Positions 1 to 11,125 of a stretch of 64,000 bases of DNA are shown here, piece after piece. Every line of letters begins with the position of its first letter. The first letter of the stretch is position 1. Source of the stretch: Blastobasis lacticolella (taxonomy: Eukaryota; Arthropoda; Insecta; Lepidoptera; Blastobasidae); NCBI GenBank assembly GCA_905147135.1, contig LR990050.1, positions 1,810,501-1,874,500 of the forward strand. Reading direction: 5' to 3'. The translations under genes were made by a program, and so were the position numbers. The notes beneath the pieces are model-generated. The model was not told where the DNA came from and did not search any database. It worked only from the letters and a program-made list of their open reading frames with translations.

Positions 1-1619
1 AGTTTTTGCTACATAATTGGAGTCTGATCGATAACGTATATTCACCATTGCTTAATAGATTTAAGTTTAATGGTTTATTACTTATTTTGGTAAATGTTAA
101 TATTTTTTACAGTATTAGGTCTACTTAAGGACAGTGTACTAAATAACTTGCAAGCATTATTTTAATAAGTACTTGTAATATATCATTGTAGCTCTGCTAC
201 ATTTAAACAATTTATTTTTGGCTAAATGCTAATAGGCATTTTAAATAGTTCTGACTGGTTGAGGTGAATTTTTTTTATTTCCATTTGATGCAGTAGTTTT
301 TTTTTTTAGTGTAACTCTTATAAACATTCTTATGTGATGAGTTCACTTTTTAATTATCGATTCCTTCATTCAAGTTTATTTATCTACTTTGCTGCATCAT
401 ACATACATACATACTTACCTAATAAGTATAACAATTTTAGTCACAGTAAGTGGCTGAAGTCAAATTATTTGAATATTTTAAATGTTATTTACCTAGAATA
501 ACATAAGTAACAGACACGGGGGTCAAGGCAAAGGCACTTTTGTTGTAATAAAATTGAATATTTTTCATATCTTGTTTTGTTTACATTAAATTTAGGTTCA
601 GTTTTGTTGCAACAAATTTTATTATTTAAGTTTTATAGTACACCATACATACTATGGATACTATAACTTTAGTAAGTAAGTTCTTACCTACTTAGTTTAT
701 TACACTATTTATACATAGTATTTTTATTAATAAGTGTGATGATAAACACAGAACAAATTTTCATATAAGTATTGAAACACTAAGTAACAATGACTTTTAA
801 GAATTTAGTTAGGTATGTACACCTTAATTTTTCTATAGGTCTGTTTTACAAGATACTATGTAACAAGTCACATTGAGTAACTTGATTTGGTTATTTATAC
901 CTACTTGTTTTACTGACATGTAGTAACTTATCTCTCATTAACTTTTACTTTATTATTTAAACATACTTGTTACAAGGTATGTAACTATTTGTACTTTTGT
1001 TGTATGGAACCCGCTTGAAAATACTTAAAATCTAATATTAAGACTGGCTCCTCGCTAGCCAACTTGGACTCATATTATATTGTGTTGACAGTTATACTAT
1101 ACCTACATTTGTTCATATAGATAAAGAATATTTTTATTATGGAATAAATTTCACATTCATTGCAAATTTTTAAAAATTTAAATTTACTTTTCTCTAAAAA
1201 TTAATTATGATAATTTTGTACTGATCGATCATGCATACCTACTTATAACCTTATAACTTAAAACTTTACTTCTTTCAACTGCTTTTGGGAATTACAGCTG
1301 GATTTCTTTTAAAATAATATTGACCTACTACAACTTTAGACTACAGCTTATAGGTGATTGCCCTTGCTTATAATTTTCAGCTGTGCACTTACTTCAGCGT
1401 TTTTAGCCTTCACTATCTTCAGCTTTGCTTGAGGGTGCTTTAAATTTTTATTTCAGGGTTTTTCAAATTTTTTTTAGATTCCAACTTTTAGGTTCCAAGT
1501 TGTGCGACGTGGTTCCAGTCACATATCTACATCTATGTTACAGCTGGCGGTCCAATAAAAGTTTTTTATTATTTTTATAGACTTACTGTAAGCAGACACT
1601 TACAGATATTTTCATTTTA
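1..1619. other. AT-rich non-coding sequence
   Basis: No open frame, splice-bounded exon or recognisable repeat family was seen on either strand. There are only short A/T runs and a small ACAT microsatellite near 400-415. Confidence 0.6.
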
Positions 1620-2285
1620 TCCCTATTGTTGCTGCATACCAGCATCTACTTTATAACAGTAGTGTTACACCCTAACATTTACTTGTCTACCTTTTGTTGC
1701 TGCACCCCAGCATCTACTTCTCACAGTGATGTTATAACCTAACATTTACTTGTCTACCCTTTTGTTGCTGCACTCCAGCATCTACTTCATAACAGTGATG
1801 TTATAACCTAACATTTACTGAAATTTACCCTTTTGTTGCTGCACTCCAGCATCTACTTCATAACAGTGATGTTATAACCTAACATCGACTGAAATTTACC
1901 CTTTTGTTGCTGCATTCCAGCATCTACTTCATAACAGTGATGTTATAACCTAACATCTACTGATATTTACCCTTTTGTTGCTGCACTCCAGCATCTACTT
2001 CATAACAGTGATGTTATAACCTAACATCTACTGAAATTTACCCTTTTGTTGCTGCATTCCAGCATCTACTTCATAACAGTGATGTTATAACCTAACATCT
2101 ACTGATATTTACCCTTTTGTTGCTGCACTCCAGCATCTACTTCATAACAGTGATGTTATCACCTAACATCTACTGAAATTTACCATTTTGTTGCTGTACC
2201 CAGCATCTACCTTTAACAGTAATGTTACGGCCTGACATTCACTGAAATTGTATTTTTGCTGTTACCCAGCAATAACATTCCTGGA
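1620..2285. repeat. 71-bp tandem satellite array
   Basis: The motif TTGTTGCTGCA recurs at 1626, 1694, 1762, 1833, 1904, 1975, 2046, 2117 and 2188. Spacing is 68 bp for the first two steps and exactly 71 bp for the next six. Neighbouring units alternate between two variants (GCACTCC with TGAAATTT, GCATTCC with TGATATTT), so the inner part behaves as a 142-bp dimer. The edges are more diverged than the centre. No long frame is open through it. Confidence 0.9.
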
Positions 2286-2289
2286 CTTT

Positions 2290-3110
2290 TACTTTATTGC
2301 TTTACCCAGCACTTTTAACAGTTAGGTTGTACTCCAACCGGCTGAACCTTTATATACTGTGCCATGTGTGCCAGTATACCTATTACACTGTCCCGGCCTC
2401 GTTGCCGTGGCAGTAACCCTTATGCTGATGCAGCCATATGACGCTGCACCAGTAACCTATTATATTTACCAGTTATGTTGCACTCCAACATAAACTGAAC
2501 CTTATTTACTGTGCTGTGCCAGTATACCTATTAAGCTGACCCGGCCCCGTGTGCCGTGGCAGTAACCCTCATGCTGTTGCAGCCAGTGATGCTGCACCAG
2601 TTTATACTACTTATTACGCTGACCCGGCCCCGTGTGCCGTGGCAGTAACCCTCATGCTGTTGCAGCCAGTGATGCTGCACCAGTTTATACTACTTATTAC
2701 ACTGACCCGGCCCCGTGTGCCGTGGCAGTAACCCTCATGCTGTTGCAGCCAGTGATGCTGCACCAGTTTATATTACCTATTACACTGACCCGGCCCCGTG
2801 TGCTGTGGCAGTAACCCTCAATGCTGTTGCAGCCAACGAAGCTGCACCAGTTTACCTTATGAACTGTCCCGGCCTCGTGTTGCCGCGGCGGTTTTCCCTG
2901 CTCTGTTGCAGCCTGTGACGCTGCATCAGTATACCTTCATGCTGACCCGGCCCCGTGTTGCCGCGGCAGTATTCCCTGCTCTGTGCAGCCTGTAGATGCT
3001 GCATCAGATACCCCATGCTGTTCCGGCCCCGTGATGCCGTGCCAGTCATTTATCCCTACGCCGTTGCAGCCTGATGTTGACGCTGCACCGGTATACCTTG
3101 ATACTGTCCG
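2290..3110. repeat. 83-bp GC-richer tandem array with degenerate flanks
   Basis: Four units with exact 83-bp spacing cover about 2539-2870 (GACCCGGCC at about 2539, 2622, 2705, 2788). Longer, degenerate relatives lie on both sides (two copies about 160 bp apart near 2323 and 2485; others to 3110). Each unit holds GCTGTTGCAGCC, which resembles TTGTTGCTGCA of the preceding array, so the two arrays may share an origin. Because 83 is not a multiple of three, short open frames repeat in rotating frames and should not be read as genes. Confidence 0.85.
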
Positions 3111-3116
3111 AGCCTA

Positions 3117-3850
3117 TTGACGCTCCGGCCAGTTATGCTACAGTTTATAGTATACGTACTATGCTGTTGCGGCTTAATGTTGCTATATCAACACTCCTCT
3201 GACTCGACCGAACCCCTGGACTGCAGAGATTTTAAGATTGTGAACACCTGTCCCGGGAGCTGGATTTTTTGGTTTGTTTGTCGGAATGAAAAGCACGTTT
3301 GTACTAGTCAGTTGTTTGGTGGCTACACTAGGTTCTTTCTTTTATATTCCAATTTACCTTACTATTTTTCCTGGATTAGGTATGGGATCCACTCCAGTAA
3401 AAATAAGCCTTCACTGGTGCGGTTGGTGACACCGAAAATAAGCCATAATACACCATATTTTTTGCAGAGCGGGCAGTGACTCTGGTGAGCTGGATTGGTG
3501 ACCTCCTTTTCCTCTATTGTATTTGCCTTCTTGTATAGGTTCCGCGTGTATCATGCAGTTTCCAGCAGGGTCCACCGAAACCATACATAACTGATGTATT
3601 CGTATTATTATTGTTTATTACAGTTTCTTCCAGCAGTCTTCAGATTTTGTTGTTCTGTGTCATAGGTAATAAACAAGCCTACACTAATGCGGATCGTGAC
3701 ATTTAAATAAGCCAACACGTTCCATTCTGAGCGGGCAGTGACTCAGATTCCCCTTGGCCCAGTCCATCTAAACTTGCAGACTACTTCTTTATATTTATTA
3801 CTAATAAACAACATATCTTTTATAGCATATTTTTTCAACAGTTATATATT
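3117..3850. other. Non-coding stretch with an imperfect duplication
   Basis: The motif GAGCGGGCAGTGACT occurs at about 3466-3480 and 3729-3743. Each copy is preceded by a similar segment containing AATAAGCC, so about 80 bp appears imperfectly duplicated. A 120-codon open frame begins at 3117 but directly abuts the satellite. It shows no recognisable domain, so I do not call it a gene. Confidence 0.4.
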
Positions 3851-3852
3851 AA

Positions 3853-4210
3853 CTGGCTGGCCCTACACGACTTCGTTCGCGTGGCGTTCTATCCTAACCC
3901 CAGATACTTCTACCCCTATCCTACCCTGCTCTTATCTCTTTACCTAACACTTCCCTTAAACCAAACCAACCAACCCCTATCTTACCCTTCACCAATCCCT
4001 ACAGATTACCCTAGCCAACCCTTACCTTATTAACCCTACAGCTATTCCTACCCTAAACCTAACCTTACCATAGCCAACCCTATCCATACTAAACCCTACC
4101 ATACTCTATCCCTATCCCTTAGCTTAGAACAAAATTTCATCAAAACGGGTCCAGCCATTCAATATTCCATTAACAACTTTCAAAATTTTTTTTGTATCCA
4201 AATAGATATT
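3853..4210 (-). mobile_element. Helitron-like relic with C-rich degenerate core
   Basis: The left part contains GACTTCGTTCGCGTGG, which resembles the inverted 3' end of lepidopteran Helitrons. The right part contains ACGGGTCCAGCCATTC, a typical internal motif of such elements. Between them is a pyrimidine-rich stretch of degenerate CCCTA/CCTAACC words. The assignment is by resemblance only; ends and target site are not clear. Confidence 0.35.
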
Positions 4211-5745
4211 TTGTCATCAGCAACTACTAGCTACACATTTAGATATAAATCTTTTTACCTAATTAGGATTAAATGTTAGAACATAATTAACTTTAAATAG
4301 TTAGGCATAGCCTACTTTTCTTTAGTTTAGTTGGACATAACCAACACTTATGCTGTTTAGCCTGTACCTTTACAGTATGGGATATATTATTTTTACTTAG
4401 TAAATAGGTAACCTTAAATTTTATTTAACCGTTTTAAAGAATGGGATACATTATTTTTACTTTACGCCTTTTACTCTCACAGTATGGGTAATCTTACCTT
4501 TATCGGTATCTTTAATAAATAATTCTAGATGTTAGATTAGAACTTTAAATCTATAGTAAGGCCTTTGTTGCTTAATTGGTAATTTAAACCTTATTTATAT
4601 GGCGCTTTATACAGGTGCTGTATTAGCTTTAGGCTTTGGAATATATGCCTTTTTCTTTAATTTTAAGAACTCCGATTCTTAAGTTTTTCTGCTTATTTTT
4701 TTTTCAGTTTTAAGCTCGGGGCGAGCTGGAATTTTACTCTTTCAGCTTGCTTCCGTCGTAAAATTCTCCTGGTTTGGGGGGTGTGTAACATATATTTCTC
4801 GACTGAGAAATATCAGTCAACGCATGGCTGTATGATGACTGATTCCCTTTGCCGAAATGTCAATTTTAGAAAACTAAACGCTAGTGTTGCTGACATAAAA
4901 CTAATTTCCTGCAAAAATAAATAAAGTATAAACATTTTTTTTTATGGTTGATTCCATTTCATTTTCTCTTTAAGTATTTTACATTCTATAACTGAAATGT
5001 TATAGAATGGATAATTGGTTTTATCTCAGAGTCACCAAATTGGTCTTTGGTCTTTTTATTACAGGTTCCGATGGAGTTGAATCGGAATTACGTCAATTGA
5101 TATTACATAGATTCGTTTCAGGTTGCCTGTAATCCTTTTATTTGGGTGAAACTTGGCCTTCACCTTAATTTGAATTGTTCGTTTCTAGCGTCACCGTTTG
5201 GCTGTATGATTTTTTTACCTTTCGCTGAATTTCGATAAAAGTTATAGCTTGACAACCCCAAGCCGTTTTTTTGTTATAGGTTTTATTTGCGAGTAGGTTA
5301 GGGCGGAGGCCGAGGAATAAAGCCCGGAGCACGCGGGTTCTCAGTCCTTTTGCCTGACCGAAGCCCCCACAGTTACTGGTGTCTTGTTAAAAATAAATAC
5401 CTAGTGAATCTCGTAAGTGTTATCGGAGCCGCTAGATTTCATTGTTGTTTGTTTGCGCGGTGCTAATTCCTTAATATTTTCAGCAGAACCAGTCAGAATA
5501 GTGATAGATATTGTGGAAAATATTGTGTCCACGTGTTGTCGGCTACGTCCTGCCCGAAAGGCGGCCACGCACATGCGACTGCGCAGCACATGCTAGCCTG
5601 TCACCTTTCCAAACAAACGGGACACTGCGGTAGTTGGTGGTGAGAGTATTCTCCCGGAATTTCCCACGTAAGTAGCATATCGCGATGGCTTGTTGACATC
5701 CGCGTGGCGCGATGAAGCCCATGTTAACCTTTTTGGTGTTTTCAG
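4211..5745. other. Non-coding; possible retroelement LTR edge near 4789
   Basis: At about 4776-4795 a G-rich tract (GGTTTGGGGGG) is followed by TGTAACATATA. That arrangement resembles a polypurine tract next to the 5' edge of a 3' LTR. An AATAAA lies near 5316. No matching second LTR or coding frame was found in the window, so this stays a weak suggestion. The rest is AT-rich without genes. Confidence 0.25.
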
Positions 5746-5851
5746 CCGACGTAGTGTAGGAGGCACGCCTCCTACCGTCCCGCGCCCAGTTGCCTACGCC
5801 CGTCGCCAGTGGCCGCGACGCGTAGGAAACTTTGGGACCCACCTCCAACAG
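5746..5851 (+). other. Possible orphan exon of unknown gene
   Basis: A 106-bp segment is bounded by a good acceptor (GGTGTTTTCAG) and a strong donor (CAACAG/GTAAGC). It is open in one frame throughout and encodes an Arg/Pro-rich peptide with no recognisable domain. Other acceptor-like sites (AATATTTTCAG near 5484, ATCATTTCAG near 6285) lie nearby on the same strand. I recognise no gene here. It may be part of an untranslated or non-coding transcript, or chance. Confidence 0.25.
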
Positions 5852-5954
5852 GTAAGCAAGCTTTACTTGGCTATTTCTCCATCCCGCTGTTAAGTGATTG
5901 AAGCTGTGCCACGCGAGGCCTAGCATGGCCCCGTCTTGTCGTTATGCCACGTTA

Positions 5955-6150
5955 TGTCGTTGGAGGTTATGCCGCGCGACCTGTCGTGACCGCGTGTTAC
6001 AGTGCTTTGCTTATTTCTGCCACCCATCATCATCTGGTGTTGGAGGTTATGCCGCGCGACCTGTCGTGACCGCGTGCTGCACTGCCTTTGCTAAATCCTG
6101 CCACCTTACATCATCTGGCGTTGGAGGTTATGCCGCTAGCCTGGCATGCC
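5955..6150. repeat. 81-bp tandem repeat, about 2.5 copies
   Basis: TGGAGGTTATGCCGC occurs at 5961, 6041 and 6122 (80-81 bp spacing), each followed by a diverging CTGCCAC-containing segment. Confidence 0.8.
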
Positions 6151-6659
6151 GCACGCTTTTGCTTCTTTATCCCTGTTAGTGACAGCCTATTGTCGCACCC
6201 AAAGCCAGCTGAGAACGAATAGATTGCTCGCTTCCTTTATATTATTTTCCCCCCTGAATGATTGCAACGGTGTGATCATTTCAGGAGGTGCTTGGTACCA
6301 GCCCATAATTGGGGTTGAGCGGCCGTCTGCTTGGAGCAGTTCTGGCCAGAAGCTCCAGGGGATGCTCCTGCTCGACTTTAGTCAAGACTCCTTGACAGGC
6401 ATCTGAGTGAATTTAAATATAAAATATTATAGACTCCTCGTATGCGTTATCGATCAAACCCTCTATGTAACCCTTGTATTAATATAATCTGTAATTAGAT
6501 TATTTATAGCCGCTATAACCTAAGGCCATTTTGTGTGCAATAATAATAAAGCAGTTCATTCAAATTCAAACACCATCTTTCATTCCGAGCCTCTAGGTTA
6601 AGCGCTACTTCACCCACTAAAATTATAAACATTACATGAGCAAAAATATAAACATTACA
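6151..6659. other. Non-coding interval without identified features
   Basis: No gene or clear repeat is recognisable. AATAAT-rich sequence from about 6480 leads into a SINE fragment. Confidence 0.4.
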
Positions 6660-6764
6660 GTATGTATTTAAAAAGTATTTAAGTAGTTTATCAGTTATCT
6701 GGCACCCATAACACAAGCTTTGCTTAATTTGGGGCTAGATGGCGCTGTGTGAATTTGTCCACGA
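6660..6764 (+). mobile_element. SINE family 2, 3' fragment at the duplication edge
   Basis: Matches the 3' part of the tRNA-derived SINE at 32171 (GGAGCTAGATGGCGCTGTGT, TTTGTCCACGAAT). It ends exactly where homology to units 2 and 3 begins, in the place where the TM2 exon would be expected if unit 1 were complete. This insertion or a rearrangement next to it defines the left end of the array. Confidence 0.7.
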
Positions 6765-7130
6765 ATAAAAAAGATAAGTACAGGAATTGTAGATGACAGG
6801 TGACTGTTACTACTTATCGTCATTATTGTTTTTTCTGTACGTCTGTCAGTTATAAACTACTAGACCGATTTTAATGAAATAAAGCTAAGAACTTTCTCGA
6901 TTAAAGGGCATTTCAAATACAGGGAACCGCATCTAAATCGATTAGTCGGGAGCTACGTAGGCACAGACAGACACACAAATACACAAAGCCACATATACAC
7001 ATGTCAAATCTAGAACGCTCCCCTTTTTTGTTGGGGTTTAAAAATGATAACGAATAAAATATTTCTCAGCTATTACACTCTACTAGACACAATCCAAACA
7101 CAAAGACAGCAAAACAAACAAAAAAAATAC

Positions 7131-7241
7131 TTGCTAAACAACTGCATGGTGTTAAAATACGATCGCCGTGAAGATATCTTCCTCCTGTGGCCAGCGATGA
7201 AGACGCGGACCACAGTGACGTTTTTCAAATTTAAACCGTCA
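7131..7241 (-). CDS. Channel gene 1, pre-TM2 exon
   Basis: A 111-bp exon with acceptor TATATTCCAG and donor AA/GTATTT. The open frame encodes 36 residues plus two bases, with VTVVRVF, then SYFNTMQLFS. That matches the beta strand and wrist segment just before TM2 in DEG/ENaC channels. Unit 2 differs by Val/Ile and silent changes. No TM2 exon follows in this unit. Confidence 0.65.
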
Positions 7242-7324
7242 CTGGAATATAAGAAACCGCGTTCATCATAATCATCAACACCTCAACCATCACCATCAAC
7301 ATCAATATATTGAGGAAAAATATT

Positions 7325-7455
7325 TTTTTTATGTCATACGGTAGACAAACAGGCAAGCGGGCCACCTGATGGAAAGTGGTCACCACTGCCTATAGACATT
7401 AGCAACACCAAGAGTATCGCTAATGCGTTGCCTACCTCTATAACACGTTGCTCTG
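7325..7455 (+). repeat. Interspersed repeat R4
   Basis: Recurrent sequence with CAGGCAAGCGGGCCACCTGA and GGAAAGTGGTCACCACTGCC. Other copies are near 11880-11955 (inverted), 28945-29060, 43985-44110, 46245-46330 (inverted) and 57030-57150. Confidence 0.7.
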
Positions 7456-7683
7456 GCAGCAAAAAGGAAAATGCCTGTTACTGGCACTGCTAAAGCCACG
7501 GTTCCCCAAATCCCCACCCCATGGAGCACTGGAAACCTTACTCACTATTTAAAAGAGTTTTATTTAGCTGCGATATTTTGTAAGGTGGAGGTCCTTCCCC
7601 AGTCGGGAGGCTCAAATTCGAACGAGATACCCCGCTATGCCCTACCTCTCTTTAAATCATATCATGAAGAAACCTTCACATTT

Positions 7684-7862
7684 TGGCAACTGAACGTGTA
7701 ACCACGATCCAATGTAGTCAGGTTCCCCTGGTAAAAGAGTAACGCAGGTCATACGGCAGTCGCTCCACTGTAATTACCTGATCTGCCAAATCTTGGATCA
7801 TGGTCAAGGCGGACCCCGGGCCCTCCGAGAGCAAAATGGACCTTAACGCCAAGATGTCCACT
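7684..7862 (+). mobile_element. SINE family 1, 3' part
   Basis: Matches the body of the full copy at 12095 (GTCAGGTTCCCCTGG, AGTCGCTCCACTGT, AAGGCGGACCCCGGG) but lacks the tRNA-like head. Confidence 0.75.
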
Positions 7863-9032
7863 GTCATAGCCTCCACGCTTGACAGTCAGGGAAGAGAAAA
7901 ACACAACAGAAAACGCAGCTACAAACATTCTGGTCTCTAGCTAGGGTGTGGCGACACCCTAAAAAGATTGGGAAGCCCTTAAAAGTCATGTCACCCTAAG
8001 GTGACTAACCTAAGTTTAGGTTATGGGCTCCATTTTTCCGTACTTGGAATCTGTGGAATCTAGGTGTGCCTAAGGCACAGAAAACCCTTAGATTTCAAGG
8101 TATTTAGGAGGCCCAGTTTTTTCCAGAAGTCAGTCCCTTTGGACGTTCCCTAGGAGAGACAACATTCCCAATGAAGCCCTGTAGTCCTTTGGTGATTGAA
8201 CTGTATAACCACATGCACTGCTGTTTCCTTAGCTACCAAACATCCCCTATACATGGGGTTTTCTGTACCGATTGTGAGCGGTACATATATATAACGGATC
8301 GCGGTCAATAGTATGGAATCATATGGTCAATAGTACGGACTCATGACGATGAAAACGGAAGTGGGAGTGCGCCCTCTGGTGGTGCGTGCTGACAGAGTCT
8401 CGACGGCACGACTCGGGCGGAGTGGCGGCTATTCTTGGCGCGACCGCCACCGAGAAGTGACGCGTCTTGAAAAGTTAATTACCTCAACTGCCTACATTGT
8501 GATATTACTCTGATTTCAAGTGAAATTATAAGTGATGTGCAAAAATGAATTGGATTAAATACAGTGGAGTAAATGTGAACCCTTTCTTTAATTTATCTGT
8601 CACCTATATCACCGATGTCACCACCCTGATGAAAAAGATCCTGATACACCCCTTTCCTTTACGCGACGACATATATATAGGTATAGGTAAAGGTATCCTG
8701 TAGTTGTTCCACTACTGTCCTTAATTCACTCCATTTCAGATCTAGCAGACTGTTGACTAGATTTGGGCCTATTCGGTCACCGCTAACTTAGGCTTTTAAA
8801 AATGCATGCTTACTAGAATTTATCATGAGCCTGCACTCCAGGTACAAGGTCATTGCTATCAGTTTGGACGTCGTCGAGTTCCACGTCACAAGTGGGAGGG
8901 CAATTGCATTGGGTGAAAGTTACTGTAACAATACATAAAACAAAGACATGTAAATAAAAGTTGATGGTAATATGCAAATTCATCAGCAGCCAAATTCATT
9001 ACCTAGTGAAATAACGGACCTTGGCTGGCAGA

Positions 9033-9147
9033 TTTACCGCTAGACGCTATGCCGAAATTTACCGCCGTGATAAAGAAGAACAAGCGCATATCGGCAGCGT
9101 GTTAGACGCAGAACTCGCATTCCACCTTGAAGTAAATTGTGCAGTCC
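9033..9147 (-). pseudogene. Degenerate duplicate of cysteine-cluster exon, unit 1
   Basis: Carries a diverged copy of the exon at 11571-11706 together with its downstream intron sequence (shared TGGCTGGCAGATTTACCGCT and CCGTGATAAAGAAGAA blocks). Relative to the unit 2 relic it has lost a further 24 bp. An in-frame stop and deletions make it non-functional. The RTE element inserted 7 bp from its edge. Confidence 0.6.
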
Positions 9148-9163
9148 TACCGCAAGAACCTCT

Positions 9164-11125
9164 CATCATCATCATCATATCAGCCAGAAGACGCCCACTG
9201 CTGGGCATAGGCCTCCCCCAGAGATCTCCACAAAGACCGGTCCTGTGCTTTCCGCATCCAGCTGGTACCTGCGATCCTTACCAGGTCGTCGGTCCACCTT
9301 GTAGGAGGCCTACCCACGCTGCGTCTACCGGTACGTGGTCGCCACTCAAGAACTTTACTGCCCCATCGGCCATCTGTTCTTCGAGCTATGTGCCCTGCCC
9401 ACTGCCACTTCAGTCTGGCAATCCTTAGAGCTATGTCGGTGACCTTGGTTCGCTTGCGGATCTCCTCATTTCTGACTCGATCACGCAAAGAAACTCCGAG
9501 CATAGCTCTTTCCATTGCCCTTTGGGCAACAGTGAGCTTTCTTATAAGGCCTATAGTGAGTGGCCACGTTTCAGATCCGTAAGTCATCACTGGCAACACA
9601 CATTGGTCAAAGACCTTCGTCTTGAGACACTGCGGTAATTGGGACGAAAATATGTGGCGTAGCTTCCCGAACGCTGCCCAACCGAGTTGGATTCGTCGAT
9701 TGACCTCTTTCTCGAAATTGGACCTACCTAGCCGGACTATTTGTCCTAGGTATGTATAGTCGTCAACAACTTCAAGTGGAGTGCCTCCAACTGTCACTGG
9801 AGTAGGCACAACATGGACATTCGACATAATTTTCGTCTTGTCCATGTTCATTTTAAGACCTACTTGTTGAGAGGCACTACAGAGGTCATCGAGCATTTTG
9901 CCCAAGTCTTCCAGGGTTTCAGCCATGACTACGATATCGTCCGCAAATCTGAGGTGCGTGAGGTACTCGCCGTTAATATTGATGCCAAGTCCGTCCCAGT
10001 CCAGAAGCCTAAAGATATCCTCCAGTGCAGCGGTGAACAACTTCGGTGATATGACATCACCTTGTCTAACACCTCGCTGCAGCTGAATAGGTTCCGTGGT
10101 CTTGTCCTGGAGACGAACTGACATAGTGGCGTTTTCGTACAAACACTTCAGTGCTTCGATATATCGATAGTCAATTTGGCACCGCTGTAGAGACTGGAGC
10201 ACCGCCCAAGTTTCGATCGAATCGAAGGCTTTCCCATAGTCCACAAACGCCAAGCATAATGGCCGGTTATACTCTTCGGTCTTCTGTACAACCTGCCGCA
10301 GCGTATGTATGTGGTCTATGGTACTAAAACCTTTTCGGAATCCGGCTTGTTCGGGAGGCTGGAAGTCATCAAACCTGCGTGCGAGACGATTCGTAATGAC
10401 TCTCGAAAACAGCTTATAGACATGGGTCAGCAGCGATATTGGTCTGAAGTTCTTCAAGAGAGCCTTATCACCTTTCTTGAAGAACAATATGACTATGCTT
10501 CTGTGCCATGCTTCCGGCGTTTTGCCCTCGAGGATGACGGAATTGAACAGCTTCTGAAGGGTCTTAAGCACAGGTTTGCCACCAGCTTTCAGAACCTCAT
10601 AAGTAAGAAGTAACCGTAATTCCATCATCACCCGGCGCCTTGTTGTTCTTAAGCTGTTTGAGAGCCATACTAATCTCGTACAGGCTGATGTCCGGGATAT
10701 CTTCGGTGTAGTGGCGGGTCAACTTGGCTCTGGGGTCTTTTGCCATACTGGTAACAGGTGCCCGTGTTGTCGTGTATAACTGTCCATAGAACCTCTCGAC
10801 TTCCCTCAAAACCTCGGACTTGGTCGAAACAACTCTGCCGTCATCCGTTTTCAGTCTCGTCAACTGGCTCTGTCCAATCGACAGATCTCTCGCAAAGACT
10901 TTAGAGCCTTTGTTCCGCTCGATCGCCGCCTCAATATTGGTAGTATTGAAGCGGCGTATGTCGCAAGTCAGAGACTTGGAGATCTGTCGATTAAGTCGCC
11001 TAAATTGAGAGACATCATCAGGGGATTGCAGAGTCATTCCGCGTCTTTCTTCGATGAGTTTGAGGGTATCGTCAGAGATTTTGTTTGTTCTGTTTGTACG
11101 GCAGGCCTTATAAAACTGAGGAAAT
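9164..11125 (-). mobile_element. RTE-clade LINE, 5'-truncated, inserted in unit 1
   Basis: A 1.96 kb insertion flanked by a 10-bp target duplication AAGAACCTCT (9154-9163 and 11126-11135). Unit 2 has the single uninterrupted site near 45500. The 3' tail is an (ATG)n run at the low-coordinate end, as expected for minus orientation. The protein matches RTE-type endonuclease/reverse transcriptases of moths and butterflies. The endonuclease domain is missing. Confidence 0.92.
9180..11037 (-). pseudogene. Reverse transcriptase of RTE LINE, frameshifted
   Basis: Two overlapping open frames (10597-11037, then 9180-10631) together cover the pre-RT region and the reverse transcriptase domain. Visible landmarks are the NKAPGDDG block, FRPISLL, EQAGFRKG, FVDYGKAFDS, RGVRQGD, the catalytic RFADDI and the C-terminal WQWAGHI, SVGRPP and W-R-x-LGEAY blocks. 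A frameshift or small insertion near 10600-10630 separates the frames just after the GDDG block. With no endonuclease and a broken frame it is not autonomous. Enzymatic role of an intact relative: target-primed reverse transcription of its own RNA. Confidence 0.9.

Larger units (their letters stand above)
7242..9032. other. Gene 1 intron filled with interspersed repeats
   Basis: Holds a repeat at 7325-7455, SINE pieces (7684-7862) and a low-divergence block shared with 43902-45340. No cysteine-rich exon (C-x-C-L-P-x-C type) expected here was recognised. Confidence 0.5.

Noticed and set aside
2549..2995. Stack of 60-67 codon open frames on the plus strand
   Set aside because: They are the 83-bp repeat unit read in successive frames, with no independent coding evidence.
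1620..3110. Regularly spaced repeats considered as a CRISPR array
   Set aside because: Units are contiguous tandem repeats without unique spacers, in a eukaryotic genome.
3890..4110. CCTAACC-rich tract resembling insect telomere repeat (TTAGG complement)
   Set aside because: Words are degenerate and non-periodic, and it is flanked by Helitron-like motifs. Not a telomeric array.
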